A DNA stretch of 64,000 nt from Semisulcospira habei (lineage: Eukaryota; Mollusca; Gastropoda; Semisulcospiridae): assembly GCA_036245525.1 (NCBI GenBank), contig BTPG01000008.1, forward strand, positions 31,456,812 to 31,520,811, given 5' to 3'. The notes beneath the pieces were generated by a model, which saw only the letters and a list, made by a program, of their open reading frames with translations, searched no databases and was not told where the DNA came from. Of the stretch, positions 1-18,500 are shown piece after piece; positions within the stretch are counted from its first letter, which is position 1, and each line of letters begins with the position of its first letter. The position numbers were made by a program, and so were the translations under genes.

Positions 1-1640
1 AATCTGTTACAGAAATCGAAATCCCTGCCATAATTGCAAAGTCTCAAAAAAAAGTTGCATGTTGGATCCTGTTCTGACTTGTTTCCAAAAGCAGTGCATC
101 AGCGATCTTGTACCACTGAATGCTGCTATTGTAAACAAGTCTCTGTCAGCCGGAACTGTTCAAAAATCTTTCAAACAGGCTGATGTTACCCCGTTGCTCA
201 AAAAACCAGGCTTGGACAGAAATACCCTGAAAAACTACAGGCCTTTATCCAACCTACCATTTATTTCCCTAAGGTACTGGAGAAAGTTGTCTTACACCAG
301 CTCCTGGAACACTTTGAGGTGAATGGTCTGTTGGAAGTGTATCAGTCCGCCTATAGGAAAAGTCACAGTGTGGAGACAGCGGTGCTGAGTGTTCTAAATG
401 ACTTGCTTTGTAAAGCACTTGTCTCCCTTGTGGCCCTGTTGGATCTCAGTGCTGCTTTCGATACACTGGACCATTCCATTCTCTTGAAGAGGCTTGAAAT
501 CACCTTTGGCCTGTGTGAAACAGTTCTCTCTTGGTTTGAATCTTACGTTTCCGATCGGTACCAGTTTGTAGGGGTAAAAGACAGTGTCTCTAGACCTTCC
601 ATTTTGGAGTTTGGAGTGCCTCAGGGCTCTGTCTTAGGCCCTGTATTATTTACGTTGTATTCACAACCGCTGTCAGATGTTATTTCCAGCCATCAGTGTT
701 CTTATCATAAGTATGCCAATGACACTGAAATCTCTCAGAGTGGTCCACCTGGGGAATTTCAGTCTGTTGAAACTGGCATCAAGTCTTGTGTTGACGATGT
801 CACGACATGGATGAACAGTAACAAATTTATGTTAAACCCAGAAAAAAACAGAGTTACTGCCCATTGGCTCAGCATCCAGGCTTCAACAAATCCACAGTAA
901 GTCTTTACGCATAGATAACACTGATATTCCATTTTAGTCTTCGGTCAAATATCTTGGTGTCAAGCTTGATAAGAGTATGCAGTATGCAGGATCACGTCAG
1001 TGAAATCTGTCGTGGTGCTTCATACTCTCAGAGACGCATTGCCTCTGTCCGACACAGTCACTGCTGCAACTCTCTGCTTTTTGGTCTTCCATCTGAGCAG
1101 ATTAACCACCTTCAGCGAGTTCAAAATAATGCCGCAAGGCTTGTGAAGCGCAAGCGAAAACGAGACCATGTAACCCCTATACTAAAAGACCTTCACTGGC
1201 TTCCAATCCAATCCCACATAAAGTTTAAGATAGCAATCCTTGCATACCACCACTTTGATGGCAGTCTTCCGTCATACCTTTCCTCCAGCCTAATTACTTA
1301 CCAGCCCTCTCGCTCACTGCGTTCATTGGGAGAGAAACTTCTCAAAGTTCCGTCTCAAATCTGCCGGTGAACGCTCTTTCAGATGTACTGCTCCTTTAAT
1401 TTGGAATTCCTTACCGAATGAGCTGAGAAATGCCTCCACCCTTACGCAATTCAAAGCAAAGTTAAAAATTTACTTTTTCTCTCAGGCTTTCGTGTAATCT
1501 CTATGGTATTTCTGTACACACCCCCTGCAGACTCTGTGTATGTGTGCGTGTGTTGTTTTCGCCTGCGCATTGAGTTATATTATAAATATGAGAAATGTGC
1601 CATATAAATAACATATATTATTATTATTATTTTTTATTAT
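1..1640 (+). mobile_element. L2/CR1-group LINE, 5'-truncated, dead
   Basis: C-terminal half of a non-LTR reverse transcriptase spread over three frames (59-322, 319-900, 954-1370). Visible family blocks are LKNYRPLSNLPF, LLDLSAAFDTLDHSILL, GVPQGSVLGPVLFTLY, and the tail RVQNNAARLVKRKRKRDH...LHWLPI. The catalytic box reads YANDTE where active relatives have YADDT, so the second Asp position is lost. The 3' end (1566-1640) has the GCCATATAAATAA-like terminus followed by an (ATT)n tail. It lies in an intron of, or downstream within, the WDR45-like gene. At least two frameshifts make it non-functional. Confidence 0.85.
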
Positions 1641-1762
1641 CACCGCAATGAGTCTGGCAAAAGAAGAAATTAAAATCAACAAATTTGAGACTCAACAAAA
1701 CAGAGAGAGGCAACATGAAGCTACAGATCTGCCACAGTGCTACAACAAATGAGTAAACCCAC

Positions 1763-9082
<7,320 letters not shown>

Positions 9083-9459
9083 TTCAAATGTTGTAAGAAA
9101 TGGTCTCAGTTGCCTAAAAGTCAATATGATGTTCTCAACTTCAGAAAAAGAATGCAAAACTGACTAAACTCAGTCGAGTGCCAACTTTTTCACATTTTGG
9201 TCTCAACTCTGTTTACAAACAAAGGTTCACATCCGCTTCCGGGTCGGAGGGCGGTCTAATTCGTCTAGCCTATTCTGAAAACGAAACAATAACGTATATT
9301 ATATTGTTCAAATAGCGTGATTATGTATCTAAAAACTGAAATACAATAATTACTGATATATGCTAAATATTAGGCATATTATAGTATTAGTACAATATAC
9401 AATATATTCTATAAATCAAATCCACATGTTTAATATGGCTTCCGTTTCTTAGATCAAAG
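9083..9459. promoter_or_regulatory. Likely bidirectional promoter, WDR45-like / RBM22
   Basis: Only ~380 bp separate the ATG of the minus-strand WDR45-like gene from the ATG of RBM22. A GC-richer stretch (CTTCCGGGTCGGAGGGCGG at ~9239) carries an ETS-like CTTCCGG. No TATA box stands out for either gene. Shared promoter is inferred from geometry. Confidence 0.55.
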
Positions 9460-9513
9460 ATGGCGACGGCGAAAGGTGCGAATACGTACAACAGACAAAA
9501 CTGGGAAGATTCG
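9460..9513 (+). CDS. RBM22: RBM22 exon 1
   Basis: 18 codons ([18 protein letters not shown]), donor GTCAGT. Confidence 0.95.
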
Positions 9514-12500
9514 GTCAGTATTAACTAAACGTTGTTCATGATAAAACTGTAGCAAAAACTACGTTGACCTGATTTATAATCGGATCGATAAATATTAAAC
9601 TCGGCGATATAATGACAAAACAATACGCTGTCCAGAGTAGTACTAGTAGTGCTCACACGACGCAAGCCGAAGAATTAAAATAAATACCCAGCAGAGAAAC
9701 ATGCTTAGAAAAGACAAGTACAGCACAGTTTTTACAACATTTTCGGGTTTTGACGCTCTTGTTTCAAAATATGTATACAGACAGAAGTATCATAGACTCT
9801 TTGGAAGGAGAGAAGACGTACAAGTTAATTTCCTGCCAGAAGTTCAATAGTCCCATACTATTAGTATTACTAGTATGGTTTAGGGGCCTTTCGATGAATA
9901 CACTTTAATTTAAAACAGTGCTAAGTTTTGGGTAAGCATAGTTTGATATACATGTTTAACTGTACCATTTTTTTCCCAGGAGTTTCCCATTCTTTGCCAA
10001 ACATGTCTTGGAGACAATCCGTACATCCGAATGGTGAGTTGATGAGTGAAACTGAAAGTTTAGACCATACATGTAGTCACCCCCATCCCTGAAAATCTGA
10101 TTGGGGTGGTTATTCAATTTTATGGCCTCCTGGTTTGAGCAACTACATTAATGTTGCACAGGTGATGTTTATGATATGATGTACCTTTAGCACAGGAAGT
10201 GAATCTGTAGCTTAAAATCACCACACGCACTAAATGACTAATAATATTGTAATAATTATGGCCACAGCTAGACTTGCAAGTATGAGGGGCTTGACTAACT
10301 GACATTCACATGAGACCTTATGTTACAGATTGCATTAGTTTATCTTGAGAATGTAATACATACACCAGCAGACATGTCTGTGTGTGTAATTTTCAAAGAT
10401 TGATACCTATTCATAACATTAACAGTGACACTTTCAGAGATGAGAATCTTCCCCCTTTTATTTTAGCGGAAATCCGCTCTTTCGGAAGGTCCCAGGGTCA
10501 TTTTTGAGATCGGTTTAAATCCGGTGAGAAAATTTTAGTGTATATGACTAGGGTGAGTTGTTGATTTTCGATCTCGCGGCTTATTCCCACTCGTTGTTCC
10601 CATGCGGATTGTTGTCATTTGGTTCGCTCTCACTTCGTTTCCGTCGATCCACGAAGCTTTCCTCCTTTTTGTCATTTTAGGATTCTCATCTCTGCTCTTT
10701 ATTCATGAGATAGAAATTCACATGGCAACATTGGCTAAAGAAGGCTAGTAGTAGTAAAGCTGACGGGCTCCAAAGATGGTGTTGGTTGTTTTTTCCCCCC
10801 ATCATATTGAGATAGAATTTCTGTGGCTCATAAGTGAATAAACACTAAAACAGGGTTCATTCTGAAAATGTATGCACTTAGGTCATTCACTCATTGGCCC
10901 ACAGATTACAAATCCAATGGGTCATTTCTGAAACAGGATGGGCCAAATGTGTGTGAGCACCGTGTCACGAATTGCCGAAACATCGCAAAATATGAAGTGG
11001 GGGGAGGGGGGCGGTGGTATATGGCCACCCTATCACCAGCCGCAGAAATATTGAAAAGCGGGAGCTTAGGGAGGAGGGTTGGAGGGGAAGGCAAGAGAGA
11101 AAAAGATAGGTGTATGGGCCTTTAGGAACATGTCAGAAAAGTGGCCGTTGCCTACAGAAACATATGGATCATTGACCCCTCAGCTCAAAATGTTATAGGT
11201 CATTTTGGAAAATTATGGATCAGTGGGGCAGGGCACGCTCCCAAAATAAACCTGAATAAATTGCAGCATTGAACGTTTGGCGGTCAGTCAGAAAAAAATG
11301 AATGACTTGTGACAGTTTCCCAAAATGGTTGGTTCTGACAAAGACATGCTACAGGTATAGCTGAGGAAACACATCGATCAGAGAAGTGCTCACAAGCTGC
11401 CTCTGGTGGTGATGAAGACTGTACCATCAGTGACATTACCGAACATTAACCCTGCACACCAGCAACCCACCCCCTTCCTCCATCCTACTTATTTAACACA
11501 TGATCATAGCAACAACACTCATTGACACTTGCAGACTCTTTTTAAGCCCTTTCTATTTATAGAAGGGACTTTTTAGGACGGGTTGTGGTGGGGTAAATTT
11601 AATAGCATGTCCATGATGTCAAAGGCAGGCAAGCTAAACCTCTAACAATTGAAGTAACAAGATAAAAATTACGTCATGTCTAGTTATGCTAACCTCGCTG
11701 CTGAACGTACATTGGCTCGAAGAGCCGCATGTGCGTATGTATCATGTATGTGTGTGCATTTGTATGTAAACAAGAAAATCTCCTAGGCCTGTGGAGGCGC
11801 TACAGAAGACCACAGATTTCATTTTGAGAGCCAAACTCCAAGTGTGACGGCGTTCGAGAAGAAGAAGAATCTCCTTTATTTCTGTACACACAAGCTTGAA
11901 ACTTGGCAAATTACTTTCTTAAGTGGGTGGCTAAGAGAGCCTCCGAGCATATTGTAATGGAATGTCTCATTTAAGACATAAACAACCGTTTGTTGGAAGT
12001 CGGTTGACCCAGATTAGAGTCTGTAATTTTTGTCATATTTACTTGAACTTTTGCATAGTTTGGAGAAAGACATTGGATGAGTTCGTTGGCCATCTTTGTA
12101 TCCTTTTGAACTTCTTTAGTAAAAAAAAAATTAATTCTTTAAAAAAAAAATAAACAGTAAAAAAAAACCTTCATTTCTAGAAAAAGTCAGACAGTGACTG
12201 TGACGTAAAAGAAGCAACTCCGTCACCACACAGACACTGATACTCTAAATATGACATAATTCTCTCTCTCGCTCTCGGGAGCATCATAGACAAAAAAGGC
12301 GGCACTGATGCAGATGTCAGAGCACGAATCGGTAAAGCCAGAGCAGCCTTTCTCCAGTTGAAAAAAGTGTGGAGTTCCAGAGAGCTGTCACAACACACCA
12401 AAGTCCGGATATTCAACTCCAATGTAAAAGCAGTTCTCCTATATGGAGCAGAGACATGGAGATTGACAAAAACCACAGTCAACAGAGTACAGACCTTCAT

Positions 12501-15500
12501 GAACAGTTGCCTTAGAAGAATTTTGAAAATCCACTGGCCAGAGAAGATCAGCAACGTCAGACTCTGGGAGAGAACAGAGCAGATAACAGCAGAGAATGAA
12601 ATTGGGCGAAGAAGATGGGAATGGATCGGTCACAGTCTGAGAAAGCCAGCTTCCAGTATCACTAGGCAGGCATTGTCATGGAACCCCCAGGGAAAGAGGA
12701 AAAGAGGTAGGCCGAGAAACTCCTGGCGTCGAGACCTCCAAGCAGACATCAAGAGACTGGGAACCACCTGGAGTAGAATCGAAGGAGAAGCACAGGACAG
12801 GAGTTGCTGGAGGTCTCTCGTCGATGGCCTATACCCGGGTAGGGGTGACAGGCGTAAGTAAGTAAGTCTCTCTCTCGCTCGCTCTTTTTCACACAATATG
12901 AGCGCATCTCCAAGAGGCATAGATTCTCATGTGCCCAGAGGGCGCATGAACATTATGCCTCTTGAGGATGTTCAGAGCGCACGCATGCACTCACGTGCAT
13001 GTAAACACACACATCAACGTGCTTTGAGAAGAGCATGCAGGTGTGCTTAGTAAAGCATGTAGCTAGGTAAAGTCAATCTGATTTCACACAAATTGTAGCA
13101 AGACTGAAATTGTACCGTGAAATTCTAGTTTTGTCACCATTTTCCCAAGTCTTGAAGCGAAACTCATATCACGTTAAATATAAAATTATGTAAAAACAAA
13201 CAAATACGTAATGACATTTGACAAACCAATGACACTTGTGCACTGCACGCGCCCCTTCTAGAGTTTACTATGATGCATTTGCAAATCTGCGAGGCTTTTT
13301 CAGAAGGAGATAATAATACTAACAATACATAGTTCTTGTATAGCGCTGTTCTCCAGGAAAACACTGGACTCACTGCGCATGCACAACAGTACACCCTCTC
13401 TCTCAGACACACGCACGATTATACACTACTTTAAACCACCCCATCTCTTCACAACAGTACACCCTCTCTCTCAGACACATGCACGATTATACACTACTTT
13501 AAACCACCCCATCTCTTCCCAACACCTTACATTCACTTCGTCTAGGATCAGAATAAAAGGCAGTCAACAGTTAGCTAAAGATGAGCTAAGTGTTAAATGC
13601 CTGACAGAAAAGAAAAGTCTTTTAGTGAGCTTTGAACTGTGACAATGTGGGCAGAGATATTTCAGCATCAGAATCATGATGTCAGAAAAGAAAAGTCTTT
13701 ACGTGAGCTTTGAACTGTGACAATGTGGGCAGAGATATTTCAACATCAGAATCATGATGTCAAAGACAAAAGGTAGAGACCCTTGACAGCAAAGACAGCT
13801 CTCATATAGAAGGGACTTTGTGTTCATCCCATCTTGTTTATGTTATATTTCTTGCAGATCTGCTCTATGCAAATGGAAATTCATTTTCTTTCATCAGAAG
13901 AGATCAACAAAATATATCAACCTCTCTGATAGTGATATATGTATACATCATTCTTCGTAAAGGTGTGAAGAGGTTGACAGAGGTCTTTTTTTTGTTGTTG
14001 TTGTAAACAGTGTGGACACCTCAGCATATCTTGACTTTGGTATCAGTTTCAGCCAACTTAATAAAATTTCAAATACAAAACGATTTCCAAATACCGTCAG
14101 TAGCTCGCTTGAGCTTGCCCTTAGCACCACGTGAATGTTCTGTGTTTACGTACAGTGTGTGAGTGAATGCGTGTGATTCACGTGAGCGTGCTTGTTGGGT
14201 TCAGTTCGTGGCTACATTCTGCGCATTGAGTTATATTATAAATATGAGAAATGCGCCATATAAATACCATGTAATAATGTAATAATATCTCAGATAGGGA
14301 GATGTCCACACTGTCTCTTCTGTAGGGCAACTTGTAAACTACCACCTGCTGTTTTTGGCCCCATTTGCTTCGCAACAGGGTTGACCACGTTTGGCAGGTT
14401 CTTCTAAACCGTAAGTGTTTGCACTTACATCTTTAGAATGCGTTTTTTTTTTTTTTTTAATCGCTGTACAGTCAGAAGTATTGAAAACTTATTTTTCAGA
14501 CGAAAGAAAAGTATGGAAAAGAGTGCAAGACATGTGCTCGTCCCTTCACTGTGTTCCGTTGGTGCCCTGGTGCTCGTATGCGCTTCAAGAAAACTGAGGT
14601 TTGCCAGACCTGTAGTAAGCTCAGGAATGTCTGCCAGACGTGTCTGCTGGACCTTGAATATGGTAATTGTTACTGCTGTGGTATTTAACCCCTTCACTGT
14701 GGAGAAAAACTGAACAACATCCAAATGTGAGAGGCATTAATCCTTATGAGGCACTGTGGTTGCAGGGGCTCATGAGGATCTATGCCTCTTGGCAAAACCT
14801 TTGTGTATATGATATCCATGTTCCTTTGTTGTCTGGGGATCTTTGACGTTGAATTTACAATGATTTCAAAACACAGTCTGCGCCCACTAAAAATGAAAGG
14901 GTTAATTTGAAATGCATTTAGTCTACAGTATATATGCTGTTACATGCCCAGAGTGGCTAGCCATGTGCACTTTCAATATATATTTTCATTATATTACTCT
15001 ACAGATTACTTTTTGGCTCATGTGCGAAGCAAAATTTAGTCTTATGTTTTGGGCCAGTGGTCGTCCGTCTGTTGTCCTTGGTAAACTTTAACGTTGGCAT
15101 TTTCTCGGAGACTATTTAAGCCACATTCTTCAAACTTGGCCAAAGGATACTTTGTGGTAAGACCTATCTAAACATACCAATATGAGTGACCTCTCACAAA
15201 GGTCCCAGGGGATCAGGAAATATATGTCAAAAATAGCTATATTTTGACATAATTTATTTTTTCTCAAATTACTATTCACAACTTCAAACTCAAACGTAAT
15301 ACAAAGATGGTAAGACCTTTGTTTCTTCAAAAACATTACCGATGACATGACTACCAGGAGTGTCCACTCCTTGCTCAATTCTAGCCTAAGAACCCGTTGT
15401 GTAAACACAACCCGGGAGGCACTCGGGGAACCCCCAAAGGGACCGAGAGTTGTCTCCCGCTCCTACCCACCAGCCCTATTCACCTGTGAACTCCAGTCAC

Positions 15501-18500
15501 GCTTCTTAGGCTGACGCGTTCAGACGTGTTGTCTCTAGCCTCTGGACTTAGAAGTTTTTTCGACCGGTTCGGTCTGCCTTGCTTGCTTCGTCTTCGCCGG
15601 CCGGGGATTCTACGCGTGCGACGTTGGTCGACTGCAGCTTCGGTCTTGTTCAAGGGTTCCCTCTCTGGCTTTGCCGGTCGGGCTGTGGGTGTCATGGAAC
15701 TTTCTCCTTCTCGTACCACTCCGACTGACAGGTAAGGTAGGTAGAGGGCCCTCGGCTGGTTGCCCGGGCGGGGCACAGGCACGAGCAGCTTGCTTTTTGC
15801 GTTGCTTCTCCCTCGTTTGGGGTTTTTTTACCTCTGTTTGGTTGCCTGATTAGCTGAAGAATGTTTGGCGCCGGTTTTGTTTCCTCAAAACACATTACCG
15901 ATGACATGACTAACCGGAAATAGTCTACTTGCTTACCAATTTTAGCCTAAGACCCAAAGGGTCCCCCCAGGAGGCTCTCGGGGATCCCTGAAAGGGACGA
16001 GAGAGCTATCGGGGATCCCTAACAGGGACGAGAGTAGCCTCCCCTGCCCATCCGGTCAGGCGCCAGGTGGTGTCTCCTTTAGCCAGTTGTCTACTTCGCT
16101 GTTAGCGTTCGCACGCGTTTACCTGAGCCTCTGACCCTTGGATAGACTGTGTACGGTTCGACCGTCCTTCCAGCCTGCCTTCGCCTAGCCCTCGTCTACT
16201 GGCTCTGACGTGGCCCGTCTTCCCTGCTAGCCCTCGTCTGTGCCTCGTGCAGTTGGCTGGCCCTGGAACCTTCTAGGCTTTCGTCGCGCGGTGGTTTGTA
16301 CTTCGTCACCCCGCCATTCCGCCATGGACAGGTAAAGTCTCGACCGCTTCCTACGTCTCGCCTGGCTGGGCCGGATGTCGGGCTTCGCTCGAGCGGCTGT
16401 TCTTTTCTCTCCGCATTCGGCACTGACAGTTCACATGTTTCTTAATTTCGAAGCTTGTAATGGCGGGGTTCGTTTACCGCCGTCGGTCGCCTTTCTTGTG
16501 GGGGTATGGGTTGCGGTTACTTAGTGCGCCTCTTCCCTCTGCGGCGACTTCCAGTGACTTGGTGTCCGGTGCTTTGTGCTTCGTCACTCGGCCATTCCGC
16601 CTTGGAAAGGTAGTGTCTCGGCCGCTTCCTACGTCTGGCCTGGCTGAGCCGGACGTCGGATTTCGCTCGAGCTACTGTTGCTTTCTCTCTGTTTTCACTA
16701 TGACCGCCGTGACATGGCCTTAGCCGCCTGCTCGGCGTTACACCCAAATAAATAACCAAATTTCACTGTGAATTAGCGTGTCTCTCATATTTCGAAGCCT
16801 TAAATGGCGGGGTTTGTTGCCCGCTACTGGTCGCCTTTCTTGTTTGGGTTTGGGTTGCAGTTTCCAAGTACGCCGCTCCCCAGTACGGCGACCTCCAGTG
16901 ACCTAGTGGCCGGTGCCTTGGGCTTCGTCACTCTGCCGTTCCGCCATGAAAAGGTACAGTCCCGGCCGCTTTCTACGTCTCGCCCTGCTGGGCCGGACGT
17001 GGTGCTTGGCTCGGCCTTCTGTTTATTTCTTCCGCATTTCACGGTGAGTTTCGCTTGTTACTTCGGAGCTTTAACTGGCGGTGTTAGCTAACCGCCACCC
17101 GTCGCCTTTCATGTATGGGTATGTTTGCAGTTACCAAGTGCGCCTCTGCCCCGGACGGCGACTTCCCGTGACCCGGTGTCCACCACACAGTATCGACCGG
17201 GTGCCTGCTGCCCCTCTGTCATCGGCTGCGCGGGCTGCGCATCTTGACTGGAGGTTCTTGGTCTCTACCCTGGTGTTCCCCGCGGATCGACCCGCGACTG
17301 CCCGTCTTCCTTGGGACCTCCTGCAGCACGGTGGGATTGTTCAAGCTCCCCTCGGACTTGGGATAGCACCCAGCTCGCATCCCTGGTAAGTCGTGCCCCG
17401 CTCCTTGTGAAGGAGCTCCGTGCACTGCGACCCCTGTCGCCTGTTAGCAGACACGTCGGCCTTCGGCCTCTCTGTCTACTCGTGCCCCGCTCCTTGTGAA
17501 GGAGTCCCGAGCACTGCGACCTCTGTCACCTCTTCGCAGACGCGTCGGCCTTCGGCCGCTCCGTCTAGTCGTGCCCCGCTCCTTGTGAAGGAGCTCCGTG
17601 CACTGCGACCCCTGCCGCCTGTTAGCAGACACGTCGGCCTTCGGCCTCTCTGTCTAGTCGTGCCCCGCTCCTTGTGAAGGAGCTCCGTGCACTGCGACCC
17701 TGTCGCCTGTTAGCAGACACTTCGGCCTTCGGCCTCTCCGTCTACTCGTGCCCCGCTCCTTGTGAAGGAGTCCCGAGCACTGCGACCTCGGTCACCTCTT
17801 CGCAGACGCGTCGGCCTTCGGCCTCTCCGTCTAGTTGTGCCCCGCTCCTTGTGAAGGAGCCCCGTGCACTGCGACCCCTGTTGCCTGTTCGCAGACGCCT
17901 CGGCCTTTGGCCCCTCCGTCTAAGTCGTGCCCCGCTCCTTGTGAGGGAGCCCCGAGCACTGCGACCTTTGTCGCCGGTAGTTATACGCGTTGGCCTTCGG
18001 CCTCTCCGTCTAGTCGTGCCCCGCTCCTTGAGACGGAGCCCCGAGCACTGCGACCTCTGTCGCCTGGTTCTAGACGTGTTGGCCTACGTGCCCCTCCTTG
18101 AGGCGGCCCCTCCTACGTCGGCAGACCCCTCCACACGTGTCGGCGCTAAGGCCACAGCTTATGTCCGCTGACTCCTTCGGCGGGTTGCCGAGCCGCTTGG
18201 TGCCCCCCTCCTTGAGCCCTGGGCACCGCGACCCTTATCGCCTGTTGGTACCCTAGTCGGTCATTGGCCCTCCTCCCAACTCGCTGACTCCTTCGTTGAG
18301 TCGCCCAGCCAGCTACGGGCCCCCTCCTTGAGCCGCGGGCACTGCTTCGGGATCGTCCTTCTTGTTTACGCCCTTCCACGTTCACCGGTTCTCGTCTGTT
18401 CACCGAAGTGAAGCTACGTCGCGCTGTTGGCGCTTGGATGGGTGCCCCTAGGGGTACACCCAGTGCAGTGGGGATCGACGTCCTCTCCCTCGTCGCCTGG

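Larger units (their letters stand above)
11545..13840 (+). repeat. Long dispersed repeat, copy 2, interrupted
   Basis: Same blocks as 5262-6388 in reverse orientation. An RTE fragment has split its (CT)n tract (12275-12866), and a diverged copy of the palindrome lies at 12904-12966. Borders TATAGAAGGGACTTT appear at ~11561 and again at ~13805 in direct orientation. Confidence 0.7.
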
